Source of the DNA: Mucilaginibacter rubeus
GTDB taxonomy: Bacteria; Bacteroidota; Bacteroidia; Sphingobacteriales; Sphingobacteriaceae
Length of the DNA: 64,000 nucleotides
NCBI RefSeq assembly: GCF_014643835.1
Contig: NZ_BMKD01000007.1
Coordinates: 186,001-250,000, forward strand
Direction of reading: 5' to 3'
Positions 8,098 to 15,338 of this stretch are shown piece after piece. Within the stretch, counting starts at the first letter, position 1, and every line of letters begins with the position of its first letter. Both the position numbers and the translations under genes were made by a program. The notes under the pieces are model-generated. The model saw only the letters and a program-made list of their open reading frames with translations, was not told the DNA's origin and made no database searches.

Positions 8098-9483
8098 TTA
8101 ATCCCCAAGGGTCATGAAAAGGTTGTTCAGTGATTCGGAATACAACGGGTGGGCAAAAACACAATAGCGGATCCTATCGTAAGTAATACCGCCTTCCATG
8201 GCCATTTGCAGCACAGTCATGATTTCCCCGCCTTCGGGGCCAAGTACCGTAGCGCCTAAGATCCTTTTTGTATCGGGATCAACAATGGCTTTCATAAAGC
8301 CACGCGTATCGCCGGTTTCAATAGCACGCGCCACATGGGCCATGGGCAGCTTTGCTACTTTATGTTTAATCCCCAGCTTTTTTGCTCCCGTTTCATCCAA
8401 GCCGATCCTGCCCAGTTGCGGATCGGTAAACATGCAATAAGGCACCGGACGGTCCTGGATGTTATAATCCGTTTTTTCAAAAAGGTTACGGTAAACAATA
8501 GTATAATCGTTGTAGGAAATATGTGTAAACGCCGGGCCGCCCTTTGCATCGCCAAGTGCGTAAACACCGGTGGCAGTAGTTTCCAGCTTGTCATTTACTT
8601 TGATATTACCATGCTCATCCGTTTCAATCCCGGCGAAGGGCAAATTCAAAGCCTCCGTTTGCGGTTTACGGCCGATGGCCACCAATACATGGGTGCATTT
8701 GATTTTGCGCTCCTCCCCTTTTTGAGCTATCGTCGCTGTTATTTTGCCGCCGGCTTTTTGTTTAAACTTAAGGGCCTGGGCATTATTTAAGATCTCGATT
8801 TTTTCCAGTTCGAGGATCTTTTGCATCTCTGCCGAAATATCCTCATCCTCGTGCGAAACTATCCGCTCCGATTTTTCTAAAATGGTAACTTTACTGCCAA
8901 ACCGCCGAAACATTTGCCCAAACTCCAGTCCAATGTAATTTCCGCCAAGCACAAGCAGATGCTCCGGTACTTCTTCCAAATCAAGTATGGTGGTTGAGTT
9001 GAGATATTTTATCTCATTCAATCCTTCAATTTCGGGAATCAAAGGCAGCGCGCCGGGGTTTAAAAAGATAAGATCGGCAGTAATCGTTTGCTTTTTGCCG
9101 CTGTTAAGCTTAACCTCAACCGTTTTTTCGCCGGTAAAAGTCGCCTCGCCCAACACCACATCGAGGTTCTGTGTTTTTTCGGCAGATTTTAGTCCGCCAT
9201 TACGCGAGCGTAATACGATATCATCCTTACGTTTTTTTATGGCGGCAAGATCAACCGAAAACTTTTTTACAGGCACGCCCAATTCATAACTTTTACCGGC
9301 CATGTAAGCCGCCTTTGCCGAAGCAACCATGGTTTTAGTAGGCGTACAGCCATCGTTAACGCAAGTACCGCCATAAAATCGTTTCTCAATTATAACGGTC
9401 TTTTTTCCGGCATTAGCCAATTTTTTGGCTAATGGGGCGCCGGCCTGACCGGCGCCTATAACAATGGCATCGTATGTTTTCAT
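8098..9483 (-). CDS. FAD-dependent pyridine nucleotide-disulfide oxidoreductase
   Basis: A 461-residue class I flavin disulfide reductase. It has the FAD dinucleotide fold (IGAGQAGAPLAKK), a redox-active pair C41-x4-C46 (GGTCVNDGCTPTK), a NAD(P)-binding fold (VLGGNYIGLEFGQMF), the ALGDAKGG FAD motif, and the dimer-interface His-Pro (VFAHPLYSESL) that serves as acid/base in the partner subunit. Databases tend to call such proteins mercuric reductases, but there is no N-terminal HMA domain, no C-terminal Cys pair and no mer gene nearby. In this operon a role in reducing a disulfide, possibly of the ergothioneine-type thiol, is an attractive but unproven guess. It is 4 bp downstream of the DUF427 gene. 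Confidence 0.88.
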   Translation of the reverse strand: MKTYDAIVIGAGQAGAPLAKKLANAGKKTVIIEKRFYGGTCVNDGCTPTKTMVASAKAAYMAGKSYELGVPVKKFSVDLAAIKKRKDDIVLRSRNGGLKSAEKTQNLDVVLGEATFTGEKTVEVKLNSGKKQTITADLIFLNPGALPLIPEIEGLNEIKYLNSTTILDLEEVPEHLLVLGGNYIGLEFGQMFRRFGSKVTILEKSERIVSHEDEDISAEMQKILELEKIEILNNAQALKFKQKAGGKITATIAQKGEERKIKCTHVLVAIGRKPQTEALNLPFAGIETDEHGNIKVNDKLETTATGVYALGDAKGGPAFTHISYNDYTIVYRNLFEKTDYNIQDRPVPYCMFTDPQLGRIGLDETGAKKLGIKHKVAKLPMAHVARAIETGDTRGFMKAIVDPDTKRILGATVLGPEGGEIMTVLQMAMEGGITYDRIRYCVFAHPLYSESLNNLFMTLGD

Positions 9484-9487
9484 AGCT

Positions 9488-9769
9488 TTATTCGGTAATT
9501 TTCACGCCCTTCCAAAACGCCACATAGTTGGTAATGTTTTTTGCAGCATCTTTTGGTTCGGGATAATACCACGCGGCATCCTGGTTTTCTTTGCCGTCAA
9601 CTTCAAGGGAATAGTATGATGCCAGCCCCTTCCACGGGCAGGTTGTATGCACGTCGGACGGTTTAAGGTACTCGGCCTTAACACTTTCTTTAGGGAAATA
9701 ATGATTATTTTCAACAACAATAGTGTCATTGCTTTCGGCAATGACCTGGTTATTCCAGATAGCTTTCAT
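9488..9769 (-). CDS. DUF427 domain protein
   Basis: A 93-residue cytoplasmic protein that is a single DUF427 domain: it begins MKAIWNNQVIAES and contains the typical NNHYFPKESV, TTCPWKGLASYYSLEVDG and AAWYYPEP segments. The function of the family is not established. It is the first gene of the six-gene ergothioneine-type operon, 4 bp ahead of the disulfide reductase, so it may take part in thiol or redox chemistry; this is context only. Confidence 0.85.
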   Translation of the reverse strand: MKAIWNNQVIAESNDTIVVENNHYFPKESVKAEYLKPSDVHTTCPWKGLASYYSLEVDGKENQDAAWYYPEPKDAAKNITNYVAFWKGVKITE

Positions 9770-9898
9770 AAAAAGATGATTGATTTATGGAATAAAGATA
9801 GCTTTAACCCGGCAAAGTTTGCAAGTCCCATCTTAATTTTTTATTTTATTTAATTGATATACAATAACTTTCATCAACAATTTGGATTTTTTTTATTG

Positions 9899-9933
9899 TT
9901 TGTTTTAATTTTATTATTTAAACTCTATCTTTG
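9899..9933 (+). promoter_or_regulatory. Promoter of the first tRNA-Glu gene
   Basis: A perfect Bacteroidota -7 box, TATCTTTG at 9926-9933, lies 30 bp before the tRNA. A TTTG at 9899-9902 could be the -33 element, although the 23-bp spacing is a little long. The surrounding DNA is very AT-rich. Confidence 0.6.
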
Positions 9934-9963
9934 CAATCCCAAATCAAGGGAAACAATAAAAAA

Positions 9964-10035
9964 GGCCCGTTCGTCTAGGGGTTAGGACAGGAGATTTTCA
10001 TTCTTCAAACAGGGGTTCGATTCCCCTACGGGCTA
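9964..10035 (+). tRNA. tRNA-Glu (TTC), copy 1
   Basis: A full cloverleaf can be folded: acceptor GGCCCGT/ACGGGCT with a G1-U72 wobble, D arm with GGTTAG, anticodon loop TTTTCAT giving anticodon TTC, and T loop TTCGATT. The discriminator A at 10035 is followed by an encoded CCA (10036-10038), unlike copy 2. A terminator-like hairpin follows 13 bp later. Confidence 0.96.
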
Positions 10036-10047
10036 CCACAAGACACG

Positions 10048-10078
10048 AAACCTCAAATCGAAAGATCTGGGGTTTTTT
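10048..10078 (+). terminator. Rho-independent terminator between the tRNA-Glu copies
   Basis: A 12-bp stem (AAACCTCAAATC with GATCTGGGGTTT, one mismatch and one G-U pair) is closed by a GAAA tetraloop and followed by six T. It would stop transcripts of copy 1 before copy 2. Confidence 0.65.
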
Positions 10079-10143
10079 AATACGTTATCAATCCAGCGTT
10101 TTCCGGGATTGTGTAATGCAAATCAAGGGAAACAAAATAAAAT

Positions 10144-10215
10144 GGCCCGTTCGTCTAGGGGTTAGGACAGGAGATTTTCATTCTTCAAACAGGGGTTCGA
10201 TTCCCCTACGGGCTA
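10144..10215 (+). tRNA. tRNA-Glu (TTC), copy 2
   Basis: Identical over all 72 bases to the copy at 9964-10035, and preceded by the same AAATCAAGGGAAACAA leader (here from 10121), so the two arose by a ~180-bp tandem duplication. CCA is not encoded after the discriminator base. No TAnnTTTG box was found directly upstream, so it may depend on read-through from copy 1. Confidence 0.96.
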
Positions 10216-10220
10216 CATGG

Positions 10221-10253
10221 AAAGCCGCTTTAGGAAACGAAGGCGGCTTTTTT
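10221..10253 (+). terminator. Rho-independent terminator after tRNA-Glu copy 2
   Basis: An 11-bp stem AAAGCCGCTTT / AAGGCGGCTTT with an AGGAAACG loop is followed by a run of six T. It shares sequence with the terminators at 15205 and 16160. Confidence 0.8.
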
Positions 10254-10274
10254 GTTTATTATGTTTTGAGCTTA

Positions 10275-11201
10275 TTACCTCCAAAATTGCCACCATTTAC
10301 CCTCAATAACTTTTGTTGGTGCTTCTGTCTCTAAAGGCGCCGGTTCAACTCTCTTAACCTGCTCTGGTTGAACATCAATTGAAGAAAAGTATCTCATAAT
10401 TTTTAAATAAGTGTCTTTCTCAATCGGTTGAAGTATATACTGCACTTCGTCAAGCCTTTCCAGCACCAGGGATGGGTGTTGAATAAATCGTTGCCTATCT
10501 ATTTTTAATATTTCGCTACCCATTCTTAAGATAATCAGATCCGATTTTTGAAGTAGTAATTTATACTCCGGCAATATAATCTGAACCGTTTGCACGCCTT
10601 CTGGAAAATTTGCGTCCATAAGGGTTGGCACTTCTAAATCTTCAGTAGCTTGATCAATAAATTGTATTTTTCTAATTTCATCTATTACACGGTCGGCAAA
10701 TTGCCCTTCATCGGGCTGGTCTTGTGAAAGTTTATTAAGAACGTAGTTCCCGAAATAAAACGGCCGTATACAACCTGGCAGCATAACTTCGTCGCTCTTT
10801 TCCAAAAGAAACCTTAATGTATCAACACCATTTAAACGAGATAAATGCGCCCAAGCCGAATTGTATTGGACTTCAAATTGATCTAAAGAAAGTTCGTCAT
10901 CAAATTCAGGCGAAATTATTGAGTTATTGATTTGGGCAATTGCCAAAGCAAGTTTAGCTGCAAGTATATAATCAGCTGTACTTGCGCAAATATTCAGTTC
11001 CACATCATATGCAGCTTCACCAACAGTAAGTGCCACCCCGCGAGCCGATTCATTCTCTAAGTAAAACTTACTGTAACCAACAATAACTTCATCAGTTTCA
11101 ACTTTTCCTTTAATGCAAACATTATTTGGAACAAAGCTATTCTTAAGCAACTGCCCATATGTAATATTCTGATTCTTATTTATGATGATGTGATAGCTCA
11201 T
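10275..11201 (-). CDS. Hypothetical protein, 308 aa
   Basis: I do not recognise this protein with confidence. It is probably cytoplasmic: there is no signal peptide or membrane segment. The N-terminal ~100 residues look like beta-rich segments with repeated short strands (NVCIKGKVETDEVIVG, ARGVALTVGEAAYDVEL); the middle is acidic and mixed alpha/beta; the tail is Pro/Glu-rich and ends in an aromatic WWQFWR motif. The gene is more AT-rich than its neighbours and stands alone between the tRNA genes and a terminator at 11258. A tRNA-adjacent, compositionally distinct gene could be acquired, but no integrase or repeats mark it. Confidence 0.75.
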   Translation of the reverse strand: MSYHIIINKNQNITYGQLLKNSFVPNNVCIKGKVETDEVIVGYSKFYLENESARGVALTVGEAAYDVELNICASTADYILAAKLALAIAQINNSIISPEFDDELSLDQFEVQYNSAWAHLSRLNGVDTLRFLLEKSDEVMLPGCIRPFYFGNYVLNKLSQDQPDEGQFADRVIDEIRKIQFIDQATEDLEVPTLMDANFPEGVQTVQIILPEYKLLLQKSDLIILRMGSEILKIDRQRFIQHPSLVLERLDEVQYILQPIEKDTYLKIMRYFSSIDVQPEQVKRVEPAPLETEAPTKVIEGKWWQFWR

Positions 11202-11257
11202 AGTGGCTAAGCTACAACTATAAGCCTACATCATCAAACCAGCAACTATATCCAACG

Positions 11258-11293
11258 AAAAGGCCGATTAAAACGTTCGTTAATCGGCCTTTT
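11258..11293. terminator. Bidirectional terminator hairpin
   Basis: A perfect 14-bp stem AAAAGGCCGATTAA / TTAATCGGCCTTTT with an 8-base loop gives a U-run on either strand. On the minus strand it closes the VOC gene transcript. Confidence 0.85.
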
Positions 11294-11333
11294 GCTTGAG
11301 TTCGGAACGCGCACACTTTCCTTTCCCTTAATT

Positions 11334-11768
11334 TTACCCTTCATAACCCGGATCAAATTCCACAATCCATTCAATACCATATTTATCTCGGAACATACCG
11401 GCGTATGTACCCCACGGACTATCGCCGATTGGCCCTTCGACCTCTCCTCCGGCTGATAGTCCGTTAAATATTTTGTCGGCTTCTTCACGACTTTCGGCGC
11501 TCGCATATATTTTAGACCTGTTTTCGTTTTCGCTTACCCGTCCCATAAATTCAGGCACATCATTAGCTATCAATACGTTGTTTTTGCCAAGGGGTAAGCC
11601 AATGTACATTATTTTGTTTTCTTCACTTTCCGCCACCTGAAACTCAGGGCCGGCCAAATCTTTAAAACGAATGATCCTGGTGAACTCTCCGCCAAAAACT
11701 GATTTGTAAAAATCGAATGCTTCCTGGGCGTTGCCATTGAAGTTGATCCAGGGATTAATTGCTCTCAT
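11334..11768 (-). CDS. PhnB-like VOC family protein
   Basis: A 144-residue single vicinal-oxygen-chelate (glyoxalase/bleomycin-resistance fold) protein of the PhnB/YjdN type. Typical segments are PWINFNGNAQEAFDFYKSVFGG at the start, YIGLPLGKNNVLIANDVP in the middle and WGTYAGMFRDKYGIEWIVEFD at the end. Members of this group are of unproven function. It is downstream of the ArsR/AHSA1 pair with a 63-bp gap, a frequent neighbourhood for PhnB-like proteins, and may be co-transcribed with them. Confidence 0.87.
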   Translation of the reverse strand: MRAINPWINFNGNAQEAFDFYKSVFGGEFTRIIRFKDLAGPEFQVAESEENKIMYIGLPLGKNNVLIANDVPEFMGRVSENENRSKIYASAESREEADKIFNGLSAGGEVEGPIGDSPWGTYAGMFRDKYGIEWIVEFDPGYEG

Positions 11769-11831
11769 AATTTTTAGTTTTTAAATTGTTATGTTTTTTG
11801 TTTCTCTTCGGTTATTAATATTCATTTCACC

Positions 11832-12332
11832 TTATGATTTTTGCGATAAGGTTGAAAACAGATCGTCCAGGTTTTTCAACATCAGCATCATTCCTTTGGT
11901 GAAACCGTCGGTTAAGCGCTCCATGCGTTCAAGCGATTCATTATAAATGGAAATATTCACGGTTGTTATGCCATCTTGTTCGCTGAAATTGTAATCCCAT
12001 TCGGAGCCCGGTAATTCGGGGTTTTCGTCTTTATCAGCAAAAGAATTATATAGCTTGAAATTGGTTTTGGGGGTAATAGAAGTATATTTCTGCAGCAGCC
12101 AGCGTTCTTGCCCGTCGGGGCTTATCATGGCGTAAAATCTTCGTCCCCCAACTTCAAAATTCATGTATTTGGTTTTAGAGCGCATTGGCGCGGGTGCAGC
12201 CCACCGGTCAAGTATTTCCTGTTTGGTAAAAGCATCCCATACCAGGTCAAGCCCGGCATCAAACTCGCGGGTTATAAATACCTTTTGCGCTGCTTTATCA
12301 ACGGTAAAATCAAATAGCAAATCGTTGTTCAT
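11832..12332 (-). CDS. SRPBCC/AHSA1 domain protein
   Basis: A 166-residue START-like (AHSA1) protein. It shows the family beginning [27 protein letters not shown] and the later [17 protein letters not shown] and [19 protein letters not shown] strands that form a hydrophobic cavity. It overlaps the upstream ArsR-type regulator by 4 bp (ATGA), so the two are translationally coupled and almost surely function together. The ligand is unknown. Confidence 0.9.
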   Translation of the reverse strand: MNNDLLFDFTVDKAAQKVFITREFDAGLDLVWDAFTKQEILDRWAAPAPMRSKTKYMNFEVGGRRFYAMISPDGQERWLLQKYTSITPKTNFKLYNSFADKDENPELPGSEWDYNFSEQDGITTVNISIYNESLERMERLTDGFTKGMMLMLKNLDDLFSTLSQKS

Positions 12333-12649
12333 ATTTTCTGTTGTTTAATTGTTGATAATACTTTGTCGAGCTGATTAAACTGTGTTTCCCAGCTTTGCCT
12401 GAATTGGGCCAACCAATTATCAAACTCCTGCATTTTCTTTGCATTAAAGTGATAATAAATTTCCCTGCCCGAATGCTCTGGTTTAATGAGTTCGCATTCA
12501 TGCAGTACTTTAATATGTTTCGATACTGCCTGCCGGGTCATATCAAATTTTTCGGCCATTGCATTAGGCGTTAACGCCTTAATAGCAATTAAGGTTAAAA
12601 TCGCTCTGCGTGTCGGATCGGCTATGGCCTGGAATAGATCTTGTTTCAT
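12329..12649 (-). CDS. ArsR-type HTH transcriptional regulator
   Basis: A winged-helix repressor of about 106 residues, beginning [18 protein letters not shown] and with recognition region [29 protein letters not shown]. It is of the non-metal ArsR subgroup normally found with AHSA1 proteins; no CxC-type metal site is present. The ATG at 12649 is chosen because the longer frame (to 12691) runs through operator-like palindromes and a promoter. Expression is probably autoregulated through those palindromes. Confidence 0.9.
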   Translation of the reverse strand: MKQDLFQAIADPTRRAILTLIAIKALTPNAMAEKFDMTRQAVSKHIKVLHECELIKPEHSGREIYYHFNAKKMQEFDNWLAQFRQSWETQFNQLDKVLSTIKQQKI

Positions 12650-12658
12650 TTTAAAACG

Positions 12659-12717
12659 CGCAACTTTTAAGTTGCGTAAATATATATGCAACTTTTGAGT
12701 TGCGCAAATTTATTTGC
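12659..12717 (-). promoter_or_regulatory. ArsR-type promoter/operator with tandem palindromes
   Basis: Just upstream of the ArsR start lie two nearly identical inverted repeats: CGCAACTT-TT-AAGTTGCG (12659-12676) and GCAACT-TTTG-AGTTGC (12688-12703), with centres 28 bp apart. A third, GCAAAT-TT-ATTTGC (12704-12717), overlaps a perfect minus-strand -7 box TAAATTTG (12705-12712). The placement over and just after the promoter fits repression by the downstream-encoded dimeric regulator. Confidence 0.7.
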
Positions 12718-12721
12718 GATT

Positions 12722-12997
12722 ATCTTTTGGGTGGGGACGAAAGCTTAAAGGTTTGGATATTAGTTAAGGCAAGAAGGTTTCATCACTGAAACAAGGGGAT
12801 TGATTTTACCGGGGATCGTCGAATGTTGAACAACAATTTAATATTCAAGATATTATAAACAGCTTAAAGCTCCTTCTTCTCGCTGGCATGGGGATGCGAC
12901 ACAAAAGCGAGTGGGCGTACCCGTGACTTATCAAAACTAAGAAGCCACGGGCACTCTACGCTGCATCCCAGCGCTGCATACTCAGGCCGGATAGGAT
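12722..12997. other. Intergenic region with diverged repeat copy A
   Basis: No gene is seen here. A 44-bp segment at 12941-12984 matches one at 13339-13382 at 34 of 44 positions, eight of the ten differences being transitions. The two copies flank the small membrane protein gene in direct orientation. The remainder shows nothing identifiable. Confidence 0.5.
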
Positions 12998-13246
12998 CTA
13001 TTTCAAGCCCCTCTCGGTCACCAATCTCTCTATTTCCTTATTCCTGACCCTATTCCGCGCCGCTATCGGAATATAAACCAATGGAAGAAAGGTCAACAAT
13101 CCAAACCCATTTCTGGCAACGCTATAAACGGACACTCCAATTAAAAAACCAAAGATCACGGCATCCATAAGCTTACCAGACTTGATCTTCCTTGCTTCCT
13201 GTAATAATTCGTCGTTTGTTAATTCGGCTAATTCTTTTTGTTTCAT
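12998..13246 (-). CDS. Small two-helix membrane protein
   Basis: An 82-residue protein with a charged N-terminus (LAELTNDELLQEARKIKSGK), two predicted transmembrane helices (MDAVIFGFLIGVSVYSVA and FGLLTFLPLVYIPIAA) and a basic/acidic tail (RNRVRNKEIERLVTERGLK). I do not recognise a family with a known role, although similar short proteins are common in Sphingobacteriaceae. The gene lies alone between two diverged 44-bp direct repeats. Confidence 0.7.
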   Translation of the reverse strand: MKQKELAELTNDELLQEARKIKSGKLMDAVIFGFLIGVSVYSVARNGFGLLTFLPLVYIPIAARNRVRNKEIERLVTERGLK

Positions 13247-13639
13247 TGATGTGATATCTGTTAACGGTTAAATTTTAGTAGTTGAAATTGCAGGCTACTA
13301 TTTCGATTACAAGTTACTAAATAAAGGAAACTACCTGAGAAGTCACGAGTATTTTACTTCGCATCCCTGCGCCGCATACTCACTGCCACACAATAGGTTC
13401 GAGATAGTTCCCTACAACCAGGAAAAGACTTTACGAAAGTGAAAAGTAAAGTGGTTTTAATTGGATCTTAGCGCCGCGGCATTCGGTCGCTATCGGCTTA
13501 AATATAAAGAAAACTCACCGGCAATATCTTTGTGTCGCGATCCACCCCGCAATTTGTCGTTTTCACACAGCACACAAGCCTAAAATAACTGCCATCTTTG
13601 TATTGTCAATCAAAATCGAAACAATTAAACTAACATTCC
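13247..13639. other. 393-bp intergenic region with repeat copy B
   Basis: No gene is seen. It contains the second diverged 44-bp repeat copy (13339-13382). A possible -7 box CATCTTTG (13593-13600, one mismatch to TAnnTTTG) lies about 40 bp before the alpha/beta hydrolase gene. Confidence 0.45.
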
Positions 13640-14515
13640 ATGAAAAGAGTATTCAAAGGATCTAATGTCATCCAACCGGTATTAATAATAGCTATGCTTC
13701 TTTTTACAATATTTCAATGTAAAGGGCAACAGCTTAAGCCTGCCGCCAGTGGCTATGCACCGGTTAATGGCATCAAAGTTTATTACGAAGTTTACGGCGA
13801 GGGAAAACCTATCGTTTTGCTGCATGGCGCTTTTTATACCATTGAGCTGAACTGGGCGCAGTTAATCCCTGAACTGTCAAAAACAAGAAAGGTAATTGCC
13901 CTTGAAATGCAGGGGCATGGGCACACGCCATATTCGGACAGAAAATTAGACATTGCTACCCTGGCAAGTGATGTGGAAGGAGTAATGAATTACTTAAAAA
14001 TTGATAGTGCCGATGTTGCAGGATATAGCATGGGAGGTTCCATAGCTTACCAGTTTGCAGTAAAAAGCCCTAAACGGGTAAGAAAATTAGTGATCATTTC
14101 ATCTACGTACAAAACTAACGGCTGGCTGCCTGTGGTAAATGGTGGTTTTAAAGGTTTTAAGCCTGAATTTTTTGACAATACTCCGTTAAAAACTGCATAT
14201 GATGCAGTAGCACCCGACAAAACGAAATGGAGAAAGTTTGTTGAACAAATGATTGTTTTTGCCGGGGTACCCTTTGACGTGGGTGATGCCAATATTGCAA
14301 AAATCACCTCGCCGGTGCTGCTTATTTCTGGCGATAATGACGGGCTGGACAAAGTGGAGTTGGCAAAAACATACCAATTACTGGGCGGTGGCGTATCTGC
14401 CGATTTGGCACCAATGCCAAAATCACATTTGGCCATTGTTCCTGCACAGGGACATGTAAGCTTAATGCAGCAAACAAAAACGATATCAGATCTTCTGAAT
14501 GGCTTTTTACAATAA
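13640..14515 (+). CDS. Secreted alpha/beta hydrolase
   Basis: A 291-residue alpha/beta-fold hydrolase with an N-terminal hydrophobic export signal (VIQPVLIIAMLLFTIFQC); the Cys that ends it could be a lipoprotein site. The oxyanion-hole motif LLHGAF, the nucleophile elbow GYSMGG (Ser in AGYSMGGSIAY), a candidate catalytic Asp in SGDNDGLDKV and a His in PAQGHVSLM complete the triad. It is a predicted ester or amide hydrolase of the cell envelope with unknown substrate. It stands alone, 79 bp ahead of a RibD-like reductase gene. Confidence 0.88.
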   Translation: MKRVFKGSNVIQPVLIIAMLLFTIFQCKGQQLKPAASGYAPVNGIKVYYEVYGEGKPIVLLHGAFYTIELNWAQLIPELSKTRKVIALEMQGHGHTPYSDRKLDIATLASDVEGVMNYLKIDSADVAGYSMGGSIAYQFAVKSPKRVRKLVIISSTYKTNGWLPVVNGGFKGFKPEFFDNTPLKTAYDAVAPDKTKWRKFVEQMIVFAGVPFDVGDANIAKITSPVLLISGDNDGLDKVELAKTYQLLGGGVSADLAPMPKSHLAIVPAQGHVSLMQQTKTISDLLNGFLQ

Positions 14516-14594
14516 TAAAGTGGCAATAATGCAATCTGAAGATACCACCGCAGGAAAAAGAAATTTTATTTACCTATAAACTATTTATAAACAA

Positions 14595-15164
14595 ATGAGA
14601 AAAATCAGAATTTTTGAACATATCTCGCTGGATGGCGTGATAGAACATGACGGAGACTATACCTATGGCGCTTGGACAACACCCTATCGCAGTCCTGCCG
14701 GGGCGGCAACCCTGCTGGAGGCATACGGACCAAACTTCGACCTGCTGCTGGCCCGCCACACTTACGATATATTTAGCGGCTTTTGGCCTACTGCCGGAGA
14801 TTTCCCAATGGCAAATGCTATAAATGCCGCAACAAAATACATAGTAACCCACAGGCCCGACAGCCTGGAATGGGGACCAGTAAAGGGTTTGGGCGAGGAT
14901 ATTATCGCGTCTATTCGCGATCTCAAATCAACCGATGGCCCCGACCTGATCGTCGTTGGAAGTTCAACGCTAACTTCTGTGTTGCTTGACCAGGGACTGG
15001 CTGACGAGGTTGTGCTCATCACCTACCCGGTGTTGCTTGGCCGGGGTAAACGCTTATTGTCGGACACTATTGACGCCCGTGAACTTGCTTTTGTCGACTC
15101 GAAGAGTACGCCCACAGGTTTGCTCATCAACACTTACCGGCACGTCGGCCCGTTGAAAAAATAA
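14595..15164 (+). CDS. Dihydrofolate reductase-like (RibD C-terminal) protein
   Basis: A 189-residue protein with the RibD C-terminal/dihydrofolate reductase fold. Characteristic parts are RIFEHISLDGVIE at the start, LLARHTYDIFSGFWP, KYIVTHRPDSLEWGPV, the NADPH-binding stretch DLIVVGSSTLTSVLLDQGLADEVVLITYPVLLGRGKRLL and a short tail. Proteins of this kind are NADPH-dependent reductases of unknown substrate rather than true DHFR. A terminator follows. Confidence 0.88.
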   Translation: MRKIRIFEHISLDGVIEHDGDYTYGAWTTPYRSPAGAATLLEAYGPNFDLLLARHTYDIFSGFWPTAGDFPMANAINAATKYIVTHRPDSLEWGPVKGLGEDIIASIRDLKSTDGPDLIVVGSSTLTSVLLDQGLADEVVLITYPVLLGRGKRLLSDTIDARELAFVDSKSTPTGLLINTYRHVGPLKK

Positions 15165-15204
15165 CTTTTCGCCCTTGGAGGGAAGAATTTCCCAAACACA
15201 CTAC

Positions 15205-15237
15205 AAAGCCACTTTACAAAAGTAGAGCGGCTTTTTT
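15205..15237 (+). terminator. Rho-independent terminator
   Basis: A 13-bp stem AAAGCCACTTTAC / GTAGAGCGGCTTT (one mismatch, one G-U) with an AAAA loop and T-run. It resembles the terminators at 10221 and 16160. Confidence 0.75.
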
Positions 15238-15310
15238 AATTACTACCGGGAACACAGCACCTACCCTTACAAACTGACATTTGGTAAACCCTGCCAACCG
15301 CATTAATTGT

Positions 15311-15318
15311 TAATTTTG
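15311..15318 (+). promoter_or_regulatory. -7 box of the map promoter
   Basis: TAATTTTG is a perfect match to the Bacteroidota TAnnTTTG box and lies 20 bp before the methionine aminopeptidase start codon. No well-spaced -33 element is apparent. Confidence 0.5.
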
Positions 15319-15338
15319 CAACAAATAAAAGTTTAAGA

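Noticed and set aside
8098-9483. Mercury resistance (MerA) annotation for the flavin disulfide reductase
   Set aside because: No HMA domain, no C-terminal vicinal Cys and no mer genes nearby; the context is an ergothioneine-type operon.
10116-10334. 72-residue frame across tRNA-Glu copy 2
   Set aside because: It translates the tRNA and its terminator.
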